From the NCBI GenBank assembly GCA_026027325.1, contig JAMSLZ010000016.1:372001-436000 (forward strand): a stretch of 64,000 nucleotides of DNA, in the 5' to 3' direction. Below the pieces are notes generated by a model. The model was not told the DNA's origin and ran no database searches. It saw only the letters and a list, made by a program, of their open reading frames with translations. The stretch comes from Actinomucor elegans. Lineage: Eukaryota > Mucoromycota > Mucoromycetes > Mucorales > Mucoraceae. Below, in pieces: positions 29,297 through 39,781 of this stretch; the stretch's first letter is position 1, and each line of letters starts with the position of its first letter. The position numbers and the translations under genes are program-made.

Positions 29297-29593
29297 TTAT
29301 AATTTAAGTTTTTTCATGAAGGGTGCGATTTCATCAAGTATCATATTATTCTTATTATCTAATGTTTTTCTTTTTATACCTTTGTTTTTATCTTTATTAT
29401 ATGTCTTAAATTCATATACTTTTCTTAATCTTTTATTTGAACCATTTTTTTTCATGTAGATTTCATAACACCCATCTTTTTGCTTTATTTTGTATTCTGC
29501 TAAATCATATTTTTTCATATCTTTTATAATTATACTTCGTTTAATATTGTATTTATATTTATCATCTACAATAATATTAAATATTTCATCCAT
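29297..29593 (-). CDS. Small accessory protein of Merlin-like element
   Basis: This 98-residue Lys/Asn-rich protein begins MDEIFNIIVDDKYKYNIKRS and is basic in the middle (KKNGSNKRLRKVYEFKTYNK), ending FMKKLKL. No known family is recognised. It resembles in layout the N-terminal third of the 242-residue protein at 13146-13874, so both may be a helper or DNA-binding protein of this family. The similarity is weak by eye. Confidence 0.5.
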   Translation of the reverse strand: MDEIFNIIVDDKYKYNIKRSIIIKDMKKYDLAEYKIKQKDGCYEIYMKKNGSNKRLRKVYEFKTYNKDKNKGIKRKTLDNKNNMILDEIAPFMKKLKL

Positions 29594-29643
29594 TTCTTTT
29601 TTATATTATTACTTTTTCAATTTTTTTTATTTTTTTATAATGG

Positions 29644-29952
29644 TGTTATAGAATAGAGACTATTGTATGAATAATAACTTATTCATTATCAATCTCATCT
29701 TTACGGAAGCACTTATGAGTTGATATGTTTAAGATTCATGTCTCAGATGGATATATATCTAGAACATAGACCTATAACATAACATCTTCTTAAATCCTCT
29801 TCACCACTCTTAGATAGACGATTAGTATAAATAGGTTTAGTTTAGACATAGTCATAGGATCTTCATCTTTATATTCATCTTTGTTAATAAAGCACAGTCT
29901 CAAAAAGTACTCTTTTTAGTCTTCTTTATTATAACACTGTGCAAACACAACA
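29644..29952 (-). repeat. Solo LTR B
   Basis: 309 bp, bounded by TGTTATAGAATAG and AAACACAACA on the plus strand, with near-duplication AATGG/AATAG (29639-29643 and 29953-29957). Another copy is at 42213-42521 with exact duplication. Confidence 0.85.
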
Positions 29953-30178
29953 AATAGATATATTTAATCCCACTCATAATGTAATACCCAATTGTCTCTG
30001 ATCTATTACATAATCATTGTGTCTTAAATAGACTAGTTTACTGACTTAGTCAGGTCCTTGTAATAAGAATAATGAATATCAAATATGCATTTCACATTTA
30101 TAACTATCAATATATTTTCTATCATATTTTTAATAAATATAAAAATTCAATTTTTTGTATTTTTTATGTAAATTAAAA

Positions 30179-31030
30179 TTAATCCTTTAAAAACTTTTTC
30201 CATACGTTATACTCTCTATTTTTCTTACGCCATTGATATTCTTTTAAATACAATACTATATCTTTTTTATTTCTATTTCGTGGTATTATACTTTGCTTTA
30301 AGCCATTCCATGTGCCTTCGATTGTATTTGTATGCACACCTGTATTTGGATCTTTAAAATGCTTTGAATGATTTACAGTTAAATGTTTGTATCCTATATT
30401 TTTCAAGTTATTATACCCTTTCCATAAATCCGTATATATTGTTGTACCTTTTTTTACATATCTTTTTATAATTAAATCAATATTATCAACATTTCTTTCT
30501 TCAATGGGTAATAAAAACATTTTTTTGTTTTCATTTTTTATTTTATTTTTTAGCATACTTCTTTCGATACCACCAATTACCCAAGCACCTTCTACCTTAT
30601 GCCCCTTATTATATTTTCTTTTTGCAATTTTACTTTCATCGATTTCTACAATTTTATTTCTACCTCCAATTTTAATATTTCTGTTGTTACCTAACAATTG
30701 TTTATTTTTCAAGTATTTTCTGAATATTTTATTGTATGATGACACTGTATTTTTGCTAATTTGCAAACTTGATGCTATAAAGGAAGAAGGTGCTTTTCCA
30801 AGAAAAAGATATAATATGTGTAATTGAGTATTTAAAGGTAAAGTTAAATTATTAAAAATTGTTCCTTTCAATGGTGATATTGCTTTCCTACATTTATAAT
30901 ATCTACAAACATATAATTTTTTATTTAAGTTTAATTTAGTTTCATGTTCACATTTATTACACTTTATATGTTTATTAACGTAATCATTACTAATTAAATA
31001 TAATAGTGCTTCTTTTTCATCGTCGAATAT
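30179..31030 (-). pseudogene. Merlin/IS1595-type transposase
   Basis: In-frame coding runs from about 31020: a zinc ribbon (CNKCEHETK ... CRYYKCRKAISPLKG) and an HTH (SSLQISKNTVSSYNK). The ISXO2/IS1595 catalytic domain follows: EIDESKIAKRKY, VEGAWVIGGIER, IYTDLWKGYNNL, VNHSKHFKD and HTNTIEGTWNGLK, ending WKKFLKD. The only ATG-started frame in the open part begins at 30871, after the zinc ribbon. Upstream, a missing A in a poly-A run near 31030 breaks the N-terminus compared with the copy at 43170-44031. It would cut and paste elements with GG(A/G)T-type ends. Confidence 0.82.
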
Positions 31031-31226
31031 TTTTTTAAAGATTTATATGGTTCTATAAACATCTGCAATTTTATTAAATCCTTTTTATTTTTAATTTTAA
31101 TTTGTAAAAAAAATTCAATTTTTTCATATAACAATAAAATTTGTGGTAGTAGGAGTTTCAATATGGACCTGAGAGTTCCTTTGGGATACATCCATAAAGT
31201 GACTTAGTATAATAATGAGCCTAGCC

Positions 31227-31436
31227 GTGCAAAACTGTTACAATGTTGTCCTCTCATTTCTCAATCTATTTCTCCGAAAATACTACCGCAGTCACAAATA
31301 TGAAACATTCCTAATAAAGCCGATAACTTGGGCTTCAGAATAAGCTATTTTTCATTTAGTATGAATGCGATCTCGTGGAGATATAAGCGATTATGTTCAA
31401 AAACTGAAAACATTGTAACAGTTTTGCTGGTCACTG
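31227..31436 (-). repeat. Right long inverted repeat of Tc1 element
   Basis: Inverted partner of 25622-25836; outer end GCTGGTCACTG followed by TA. Confidence 0.85.
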
Positions 31437-31438
31437 TA

Positions 31439-31731
31439 TATATACTGTGTATTAATTTAAAAAGAAGACAACAACTAATAAAAATATCATTATTCTAAAT
31501 TACATCGTTATACTCTTCTCTTATTGGATAATACTAATCTCAGCTCGTCACGTGCTCTCTAGTTTACTGACTGTCCGGTTTATTTAAAATATCGAAAGAC
31601 AAAAATGTCATGCCAGCAAGGCCTCTAGCCAATCAGGTACAAGAAGCTTCGAATAGTACACTTATGGATGAACTTATGCAAGATGTTCCTGTCGAACTTG
31701 AAATCCAGTTGCGAAAGAAGCTGTTGTAAAG
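31439..31731 (+). other. Leader and gag start of LTR-H element, truncated
   Basis: This is the sequence following LTR H once the Tc1 element is removed. After a leader, an ATG at 31610 opens MPARPLANQVQEASNSTLMD through VPVELEIQLRKKL, reading into LTR C at 31732. This would fit the internal start of an LTR-H retrotransposon whose remainder has been lost. No protein family is recognised; inference only. Confidence 0.35.
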
Positions 31732-32232
31732 GTGGTAGATATAGAGATTTTGGAAGATAGAAATACTTTTAAAACTGTGGATAGTTTTTTATTATAGATC
31801 AAGAATTGATTGACTGGTCAAAAGGTGATAAAACGCATCTCTTATATACTTTTTCACGATCGGCACTTAATTCTAAATTGATATTACGATTTGCCAGGAA
31901 CAAGGTTGGACTGCGTATAAAGAAGACCAGGGATAATAACCAAATGAGCGGACCAAGATTAGCGGCGAGGAGTGTCGGGATCATTATATTCAAAGGTAAA
32001 ATTAGTATTGGATGTAATATTTGGTGTGAGAGATAGTATTTATCAATTAGCGTCTACTTGCTCAGAGTGATATATAAATAAAGATATTTTAACATAATCA
32101 AATACAGTCATTTACATTCTGGTTCTTGGTAATAATGCTTTATACACTTCTGCAGCTATATATAAGGATATCTATACGATTTTCTATCTGTACAGTATTC
32201 TCTTATTAATATAATCATGAGCGTTTACAACA
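31732..32232 (-). repeat. Solo LTR C at a rearrangement junction
   Basis: This is an LTR of the Ty3-1 family, ~501 bp. Its flanks GAAGC and ATGTC do not match, and the sequences on either side come from unrelated elements. It looks like a product of recombination between two LTRs or of a deletion rather than simple insertion. Confidence 0.8.
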
Positions 32233-32380
32233 ATGTCTCCTTCCAAAGTATCCTGTTTCAAGGTATCGGAACTTTTCTGATGATCACAAATGGCCATAGT
32301 CTGAATTGAAGGATGTATCCCAAAGGAACTCCCAGGTTTTTAAAAATGTCCGAGATGGATAAAATAAATAAAATACATTT

Positions 32381-32744
32381 TGTTGTAAACATGACTTGTT
32401 CAGTGTCCGTCACCAATCAGGTCAATGTTCGACAATGCTTATACTCAGCTTGTGCTTTGACAGCTTTGTAACGTCGGTTAAGAGATATATATGGAAATCA
32501 ATGCTTAGTGCAACTAACCTTCATAAACTATCTATCACCGAATATAAAGTCGTACTAGAATGGATTACTATAAATCCTTGTTAACTCCATGAGCGCAGTC
32601 TTTGACTAACTCAATCGTCTATAATATCAAGTTAAATCCGAACTTCAATTTTGTATAAATAGCTCATCATTTTAATGCTTTAATAAATCAATTCGTTTTA
32701 TCAGTCTGGTTATTTTTACAGTCTTTATTATATTCGATATAACA
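32381..32744 (+). repeat. Solo LTR A
   Basis: 364 bp, TGTTGTAAACATGAC ... GATATAACA, with duplication CATTT (32376-32380 and 32745-32749). The intact target is seen at 13006-13020. Confidence 0.92.
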
Positions 32745-32811
32745 CATTTTGATTTTTAATCAAAAAATTATTATTTCATTTGGAGAATTCCTTAAATATA
32801 TTATTTTAAAT

Positions 32812-33317
32812 TGTTGTAAACGCTCATAATTATATTAATAAGAGAATACTGTACAGATAGAAAATCGTATAGATATCCTTATATATAGCTGCAGAAGTGT
32901 ATAAAGCATTATTACCAAGAACCAGAATGTAAATGACTGTATTTGATTATGTTAAAATATCTTTATTTATATATCACTCTGAGCAAGTAGACGCTAATTG
33001 ATAAATACTATCTCTCACACCAAATATTACATTCAATACTATTACCTTTGGATATATTGATCCCGACACTCCTCGCCGCTAATCTTGGTCCGCTCATTTG
33101 GTTATTATCCCTGGTCTTCTTTATACGCAGTCCAACCTTGTTCCTGGCAAATCGTAATATGAATTTAGAATCAAGTACCGACCGAGAAAAAGTATATAAG
33201 AGATGCGTTTTATCACCTTTTGACCAGTTAATCAATTCTTGATCTCTAATAAAAAACTATCCACAGTTTTAAAAGTATTTCTATCTTCCAAAATCTTTAT
33301 CTACCACCTTTACAACA
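32812..33317 (+). repeat. Ty3-1 5' LTR (family C)
   Basis: 506 bp, TGTTGTAAACGC ... CTTTACAACA. Confidence 0.95.
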
Positions 33318-33362
33318 TTTTTTACTTTTAATTACTGTCCTATTTTCCTTACTTTTATCGAT

Positions 33363-36300
33363 ATGGCTTCCAACAACGTTTCTGGTTCTTCTTCTGCCAA
33401 CTGTGGTGTTAACCCTGACACCCCCATGTTTGATGAATCGACCTTGTCAAGCAACCTTGATGAGTTTATCAAGTCTCCTGGTGCTAGTTCTTTGTTGTCT
33501 GAGTCGGCTGAGCATGCTGTTGCTGACATGACTGACCCACAACTGATTGACACAAATATCGCCGGGCTCCGTGCAGATATTACCCGATACCTTCAAGCGT
33601 TTAGTCGTGCTCGTGTAGTCAGAGATGACGTAGCGGCTGATGAAGCCTTGTTGGCCCTTGAACGCTCCAAGAGGATGCTCCGTGAGATCCAAGAGTGCAG
33701 TTCATTGATCGGTGAGGTTGATCGTGTTAAGCCACCTACTGGTTTGACATTGAATCGTCGCGACTTGCCCAAGTTCCAACTCTTGACCTCGGCTGTCAAA
33801 CCTTTTCCAGGTTACGAAGCCTTCGAGTCTGTTGAGCATTTTTTGAGAGAATTTGAGGATGTAGTTGAGTCTTCTTCCATGTCCATTGATGAGGTGTGGA
33901 AGAACTTCTTACCCCTTTGCCTTCCCCATGGCGATAAAGCATGGGTGAAAGATGAGCTGAGTAGAGGTTGTACCCTATGGGCAGATGCTCGTAGAGAGTT
34001 TAAGAAGCAGCACGGTTCTTCCCTTGTGTTGAGAAGATATACTGACCTTGTGTTTACCATGGTAATGGAAAACAATGAGTCGGTGGGCGACTATGCTAAG
34101 CGTTTTCAAACAGCAATGTTTGATGCAGGCCTACCTAGAGAGTGTCCTAGAGTAGCTGATCGTTTTTTGGCCTCGCTGACTAAACCTGTTCAGACGCTGA
34201 TCAGAGTTGCAATGAATTCAGTGAAGGCTGGATCTTCTGGTGAGAATGCTGAATACACTGTCGATCAAATCGCACAGATTGGTCGTGATATTCTTGGTGA
34301 CGACCATACGTCGTATAATGAGGCTGTTTCTCTTCTTCCTGGTGCGCCTGTTGTTGAGCGACGCAAAGAAAAGGCCCCCTATCACCATCATCACAAGAAT
34401 GCAGCTCGTCGGGTGCAAAAGGCGAGTAAGGTGGCGAAACCCTTTTCGTGCATCCATCATGGTAACAATGCGACCCATGACACCAAGGATTGTTTTCTCG
34501 CTAAGAGAAGAGCTGAACGCCCTCCTTCTGTGAAGAAGGCGAAGGGTAAAGAGTGTTGGACTTGTGGTGTGTCTCCATGGCGTCCTGGTCATCGTTGTGG
34601 TGCTGCTGAAAGCAGTAGTAGCAGTACTGTCTTGGCTGTGATGCCTGCGGCTTCCTCGAGTGAGAAGTCAATTGAGCAGCAAGTTCAAGAGGACTTGGAG
34701 ATGGCCGACTCCGAGATTGAGAATCAGAGCTATCAATGTAAGTACCTGAATGAGAACAAGAAGAGTGACAAATTAAAGGCTAATGACGCATTTAATTTAT
34801 GTACACCGTTGATTGTAGAGTCTGAACGTCTCCTGGGACGCGTAGATACAGGAAGTAGTTGTAGCTTTGTTAGTTTGTCTTCTTTGAAGAATAAACTTCA
34901 TATAAATAAAGTACATAAATTACCTGGTTCTTATAATTTCTTGTCTCATCAAAATACTGCAAAGAGAATTGGTATCACCGATCCTTTGGAAATAAAGTAT
35001 GCAAATGGCATTAAGTTCAAACACTCATTTGAAGTAATGAACTTTAACGACGGATTCGAGTTTGATATTCTTCTTGGCACAGATATTCTTCCCAAAATGA
35101 ATATCGGATTAACTGGAGTGGCTTTTCGCATCAAAGATGATCATGCACATTCTGACGCTGCCTTGAGTGATGAAGCTATTTTTGAAAACTTGAACATTGA
35201 ACGTGAAAGAAAACATGAACCTGACAATTCGCCTGCTGGTACGCCTGAGCAAAGAGCAGAGTTCATGAGTATAATTAAAGAATCACTAGAGATTAATCAG
35301 AGCATACCCATAACATCTTCATGTCCTTTGCCTGAATCCATTGTTCGATTACCTACGAAAGAGGGTGCAACGGCGTATAGACGTCAATACCCCATCCCTT
35401 ATGCATTAAGACCAGTTCTCGATAAGCAAATAAAAGAATGGTTGGAAACAGGTACAATCATTCGATCCCGAGTAAACACGTCATTCAACAGTCCATTACT
35501 GCTTGTTCCTAAACGTAACAAAGATGGTGAGATTGTGAGCCATAGAGCGTGTTTAGATGTGAGATCGTTGAATCAAATTCTACCTCCAACATTCAATTTT
35601 CCCGTACCTTTGGTTAAGGATATCTTTGATAACTTGGCCGGTAAAAAAGTGTTTACAACTTTGGATTTGTCGAATGCATATCATCGATTCAAAGTGGCAC
35701 CCGAGGATGTACACAAGTTATCGTTTACTTATAATGGCAATGGCTTTTCCTTTCAAAAAGCGTGCTTTGGAGTGAAAATGCTAACCTCGCAATTTCAAAA
35801 GGTCATGGCAACCTTGTTTGAAGGTATTGATTGCGTTCAGAACTTCGTGGATGACTGTATTGTTGCCAGTGAAAGTATCGAACAGCATGCAAAAGATGTA
35901 AAGTTTGTGATTGACAGATTAAATTCCGCAAATTTAATCCTGAAAGAATCCAAGTGTTCATGGTTTCAACATTCAGTTCGTATGTTGGGATTTGTAGTGG
36001 ACGCTTCAGGAGTTCGTGTGGATCAATCAAAACTTACCAATGTTTCAAAGTGGCCACTTCCAAATAAAAATAAGAAACACATCCAGCAATTTATGGGTTT
36101 GGTCAATTACCTGAGAGAATTCGTTCCGATGATTTCCAGAGTAGCAGAACCACTCACCAGTTTAGTGAATGCAGAGAATGTGGAAGAGCTGTGGACCGAT
36201 CGTCACACTAAGAGCTTTGAAACTATCAAAGAGATTTTGCAGTCGAAGATGATGCTGCATTATCCGGATTTGTCAAAACAGTTTTACGTAGCTACAGACG

Positions 36301-38288
36301 CATCACTTTATGGTGTCGCGGCAGTGTTGTTTCAAAAGAATGAGGCCGGCCAAGATCTTTACATAGGATTTGTATCGAGCTCCTTGTCACCTTCACAACG
36401 CCGTTGGAGCACTACTAAAAGAGAATTGTATGCAGTCGTGTTAGCATTACTGAAGTTTCGCAAGTATATATGGGGCAAAAAGTTCACTGTATTTACAGAT
36501 CACAAGGCACTAGTATACTTACATACGCAAAAGATCGCAAATCCCATGTTAATTGGATGGATCGAGACTCTTCTGGATTTTGATTTTGATGTAGTGCACA
36601 TCCCCGGTATATTGAACAAATTGCCTGATATTCTGAGCCGTTTGTATTCACCTTTAGAAGATGAAAACAAACTGGTGGAGGATAGTGTTACGAGCAAAAT
36701 CATCAGACGAAGCCCTAAAAAGAAAGCCATCATTAGAAAAAAGCGATTTAGCCGAGATAAAACGATTAACGTACTCGCGACTAAACTAGTTGAAAGAAAA
36801 GATGAGCTGACTGACTATATGACTCCTCCTGAAGAAGAGAGAGATGCTCTGTTGAAAGAAGCGCATGCATTTGGACACTTTGGATCGCAAGCAATTGTGC
36901 GAGATTTACATTCACAAGGTCTCCATTGGGCGAATATCTACGCAGAAGCAAAAGACATTGTTAGTTCGTGTGTTGAATGTCAAAAGCACAACATCAGTAA
37001 GAGAGGTTATCACCCATTATCTAATGTTGTAGCCAACCGACCATTTGATCATATTGCTATCGACTTGGCTGGACCTTTTGACGTAACTGAAGAAGGATAT
37101 GTTTACATGTTGGTTATAACAGATATTTGTTCGAAATTCGTTATTCTCAGACCTCTGAAGAACAAACAATCCGATACTGTTGCAAAAGAGTTGGTCAAAG
37201 TCTATGGTGATTTTGGTGTTCCACGTATTTGCCAGTCTGATAATGGTCTAGAGTTCAAGAATGCTGTGATGAACAGTATTTCGAAGAACCTAGGAATTGA
37301 TAGAAGATACACTACGCCATATCATCCTCGAGCAAATGGAGCAGCGGAAAATGCAGTTCGTACCGCAACTAACACGTTAAGAAAAATGATGAAGTCAGAC
37401 AGTCATAGTTGGGCGTATTATCTTCCTATCATACAGCTCTGCATGAACCGACACATTAAAGCAAAAACTATGAGTTCTCCCTTCTCCTTGATGTTTGCAC
37501 GTAGAGTCAACTTACCTGATGACTACGGGAACGAGAAGAAGTTCAAACTACCCATTGAGTCTATGACCATGCGAGAGTTGGAAGAACGCGTAGATTACAT
37601 GGATAAGATCGTATTCCCAGCCATCCTCGAAAGAACTCAGAAGATAAATGAGGAATATAACAAAAAGTTCAATCAAAAGAGTGTTCTTGTCGACATTCCA
37701 GTTGGAACGCATGTCATGATCAGATTACAGAATCGATCTAGTAAGTTAGCTCCGATTTATGAGGGACCTTACACTGTTGTTCGAAGAAATACTGGTGGAT
37801 CGTATGAACTAAAGGATGAACAGAATGAATTATTATCCCGAAACTATGTACCGTCGGAATTGAAAGTAGTTACCCTGGATGAGTCTAGTATCGAAGAAGA
37901 ATACTACGAAGTCGAAGGTATCCGTGATCATCGAGGTGAAGAAGGTCATCGAGAATACTTGATTAAGTGGAAAGGTTATTCTGAGAAAGAAAATACTTGG
38001 CAAAAAGCAAGTGATTTCACCGATCCAACTATCATTCAACGGTACTGGAATAAGCAAAGAGAATTACGACGTTTAGAGCAAACTAGAGTCGAACAGTCAA
38101 TTCAAAACTCTGAACCTAACAGACGCAAAAAAGTTGGAACTTCCAAGATTCCTAAATGCAATGGGAATGAGATGTCAAATGTAGCGATCGAGATGTCGAA
38201 AAACAAAAGAGCAAATATTGCAGCCACTACGAGTAGAGAAGAGAGAATACTGAATAGACGTTCAAACAAGAAAAGAAAGATAGAATAA
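33363..38288 (+). CDS. Ty3 Gag-Pol polyprotein with C-terminal chromodomain
   Basis: This is an intact 1641-residue single frame starting 46 bp after the LTR. Gag core is around residues 130-320. Cys/His knuckles are CIHHGNNATHDTKDC and CWTCGVSPWRPGHRC. Protease is VDTGSSCSFVS (Asp495). RT has TLDLSNAYHRFKVA and FVDD (828-831). RNase H has VATDASLYGVAAVL (Asp979) and TTKRELYAVVLAL. Integrase has an HHCC-like zinc region (EAHAFGHFGSQ ... CVECQKHN) and D-D-E motifs DHIAIDLAGP (Asp1234), CQSDNGLEF and ANGAAENAVR. The chromodomain is at ~1513-1565 (EVEGIRDHRGEEGHREYLIK, then W..ASDF). Gag and Pol in one ORF differ from Ty3-2, so Gag excess must come from processing. No disabling change is seen. 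Confidence 0.95.
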   Translation: MASNNVSGSSSANCGVNPDTPMFDESTLSSNLDEFIKSPGASSLLSESAEHAVADMTDPQLIDTNIAGLRADITRYLQAFSRARVVRDDVAADEALLALERSKRMLREIQECSSLIGEVDRVKPPTGLTLNRRDLPKFQLLTSAVKPFPGYEAFESVEHFLREFEDVVESSSMSIDEVWKNFLPLCLPHGDKAWVKDELSRGCTLWADARREFKKQHGSSLVLRRYTDLVFTMVMENNESVGDYAKRFQTAMFDAGLPRECPRVADRFLASLTKPVQTLIRVAMNSVKAGSSGENAEYTVDQIAQIGRDILGDDHTSYNEAVSLLPGAPVVERRKEKAPYHHHHKNAARRVQKASKVAKPFSCIHHGNNATHDTKDCFLAKRRAERPPSVKKAKGKECWTCGVSPWRPGHRCGAAESSSSSTVLAVMPAASSSEKSIEQQVQEDLEMADSEIENQSYQCKYLNENKKSDKLKANDAFNLCTPLIVESERLLGRVDTGSSCSFVSLSSLKNKLHINKVHKLPGSYNFLSHQNTAKRIGITDPLEIKYANGIKFKHSFEVMNFNDGFEFDILLGTDILPKMNIGLTGVAFRIKDDHAHSDAALSDEAIFENLNIERERKHEPDNSPAGTPEQRAEFMSIIKESLEINQSIPITSSCPLPESIVRLPTKEGATAYRRQYPIPYALRPVLDKQIKEWLETGTIIRSRVNTSFNSPLLLVPKRNKDGEIVSHRACLDVRSLNQILPPTFNFPVPLVKDIFDNLAGKKVFTTLDLSNAYHRFKVAPEDVHKLSFTYNGNGFSFQKACFGVKMLTSQFQKVMATLFEGIDCVQNFVDDCIVASESIEQHAKDVKFVIDRLNSANLILKESKCSWFQHSVRMLGFVVDASGVRVDQSKLTNVSKWPLPNKNKKHIQQFMGLVNYLREFVPMISRVAEPLTSLVNAENVEELWTDRHTKSFETIKEILQSKMMLHYPDLSKQFYVATDASLYGVAAVLFQKNEAGQDLYIGFVSSSLSPSQRRWSTTKRELYAVVLALLKFRKYIWGKKFTVFTDHKALVYLHTQKIANPMLIGWIETLLDFDFDVVHIPGILNKLPDILSRLYSPLEDENKLVEDSVTSKIIRRSPKKKAIIRKKRFSRDKTINVLATKLVERKDELTDYMTPPEEERDALLKEAHAFGHFGSQAIVRDLHSQGLHWANIYAEAKDIVSSCVECQKHNISKRGYHPLSNVVANRPFDHIAIDLAGPFDVTEEGYVYMLVITDICSKFVILRPLKNKQSDTVAKELVKVYGDFGVPRICQSDNGLEFKNAVMNSISKNLGIDRRYTTPYHPRANGAAENAVRTATNTLRKMMKSDSHSWAYYLPIIQLCMNRHIKAKTMSSPFSLMFARRVNLPDDYGNEKKFKLPIESMTMRELEERVDYMDKIVFPAILERTQKINEEYNKKFNQKSVLVDIPVGTHVMIRLQNRSSKLAPIYEGPYTVVRRNTGGSYELKDEQNELLSRNYVPSELKVVTLDESSIEEEYYEVEGIRDHRGEEGHREYLIKWKGYSEKENTWQKASDFTDPTIIQRYWNKQRELRRLEQTRVEQSIQNSEPNRRKKVGTSKIPKCNGNEMSNVAIEMSKNKRANIAATTSREERILNRRSNKKRKIE

Positions 38289-38459
38289 GTAGGCAAGTTA
38301 TGAAACAAGAACCAAGAAAAGCCACGATGCAAGAAAAGACCCTGAATTGGTGCGTAAAAGGAGGTATACCTGAGCGTGTTAATCAAAACTCAGCCGCATG
38401 AATGTACTATTTGGTGGAACTGACGCACTTGCCGAATCAATACAAGTTTGTTTGATTCT

Positions 38460-38471
38460 GGTGGAGGATAA
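38460..38471 (+). other. Polypurine tract of Ty3-1
   Basis: Purine-rich GGTGGAGGATAA directly before the 3' LTR, the expected primer for plus-strand synthesis. Confidence 0.7.
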
Positions 38472-38977
38472 TGTTGTAAACGCTCATAATTATATTAATA
38501 AGAGAATACTGTACAGATAGAAAATCGTATAGATATCCTTATATATAGCTGCAGAAGTGTATAAAGCATTATTACCAAGAACCAGAATGTAAATGACTGT
38601 ATTTGATTATGTTAAAATATCTTTATTTATATATCACTCTGAGCAAGTAGACGCTAATTGATAAATACTATCTCTCACACCAAATATTACATTCAATACT
38701 ATTACCTTTGGATATATTGATCCCGACACTCCTCGCCGCTAATCTTGGTCCGCTCATTTGGTTATTATCCCTGGTCTTCTTTATACGCAGTCCAACCTTG
38801 TTCCTGGCAAATCGTAATATGAATTTAGAATCAAGTACCGACCGAGAAAAAGTATATAAGAGATGCGTTTTATCACCTTTTGACCAGTTAATCAATTCTT
38901 GATCTCTAATAAAAAACTATCCACAGTTTTAAAAGTATTTCTATCTTCCAAAATCTTTATCTACCACCTTTACAACA
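38472..38977 (+). repeat. Ty3-1 3' LTR (family C)
   Basis: 506 bp, no difference from the 5' LTR noticed. Confidence 0.95.
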
Positions 38978-39053
38978 TAAATAAATTGAATTTTTATATA
39001 AATAAAAAAAAAGACAATCTAAAAAATTAAAAATAATTGCAGTTGTTAATAAA

Positions 39054-39781
39054 ATGGAAACTTTTGAAGAATTAATTGAAAAAAGTGATTTTATAAAAAA
39101 TATTAAAAGAATGTATATAACGAAAGTGATTGAAAACTATAATATAGAAAAGGTTAATATAGTATATAATAACAATATTAAATCGTTTGAAATTAATTTC
39201 ATAAAAAATGAAAATCCCTACTATATTAAATATAAAATTAAAAGACGAAGAAATCAATCTACACCAAAGTTAAATAAAAAAGCAAAAAAAGTAAACATAA
39301 ATGATAATATAAATGCTGATTCTTTTATTGGTAATATTGTAAATAATAATATAATTGAAAATAGTATAGAAATTAATGATAATATAATTGAAAGTAGTAC
39401 ACAGGATAGTAGTAATGATAATGTCATAAATGTAAAAATGATGGTTTAGATAACATCAAAAAGAATAAAGTAATATATAAAAATGTTAATGATAATCCGT
39501 CGGATACAAATAAATTAAACCATAATAGTATAGAAAAATTTAAGCATATAAGAAGAAATATGGTAAGTCAAATAGAAGAATTATTGGAACTTACTGTACA
39601 TAGTAACGATTTATTAGTTGATGTATTCCATATTATAAATAATAACAATCCTAAAATGGCGATAAAAAAGTTAAATAAGTATAATAGTAATAATAATTAT
39701 AAATTTATCCAAGAATTACCTTCCAGATTAAATACAATAAATGATAAACTAATAGAATTAATAGATGAATTAATTGTATAA
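39054..39781 (+). pseudogene. Frameshifted copy of Merlin accessory protein
   Basis: It is nearly identical to 13146-13874 but lacks one A in a poly-A run near 39437. The frame ends at VNVK-MMV and resumes with MVSQIEELLELTVHS. The C-terminal part is otherwise unchanged. Confidence 0.8.

Larger units (their letters stand above)
28812..31193 (-). mobile_element. Merlin/IS1595-like element with transposase and accessory gene
   Basis: The element is flanked by an exact 8-bp duplication ATAAAGTG (28804-28811 and 31194-31201). Ends: GGGTGATTACC on the left and GGGATACATCC on the right, with CTCAG blocks inside, matching the ends of 12943-14440. It carries an IS1595-type transposase (minus), an accessory ORF (29297-29593) and a solo LTR B (29644-29952). 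28832-29296 and 29953-30178 are AT-rich with no other gene seen. Confidence 0.85.
25622..31436 (+). mobile_element. Tc1-type element with ~215-bp inverted ends, filled with insertions
   Basis: The ends are inverted copies starting CAGTGACCAGCAAAACTG (25622-25836 and 31227-31436), flanked by TA (25620-25621 and 31437-31438). Inside is one Tc1 transposase gene (27253-28797). Nested in it are an LTR A (25994-27246, itself carrying LTR G and LTR I), an LTR C (28021-28526) and a Merlin-like element (28812-31193). Each is recognised by its own target duplication. Stripped of these, the Tc1 element would be about 1.7 kb. Confidence 0.82.
32812..38977 (+). mobile_element. Ty3-1, complete recent chromodomain Ty3 retrotransposon
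   Basis: This 6166-bp element has 506-bp LTRs (32812-33317 and 38472-38977) that appear identical. It has a 5-bp duplication TAAAT (32807-32811 and 38978-38982), one uninterrupted gag-pol ORF, and a purine-rich GGTGGAGGATAA tract before the 3' LTR. No clear TGG-type primer binding site follows the 5' LTR. It sits inside an inserted DNA transposon and is among the youngest insertions. Confidence 0.95.

Noticed and set aside
32396..32584. Recurring ~62-residue frame in LTR A copies
   Set aside because: It is part of the LTR in every case, has no domain and no independent context.
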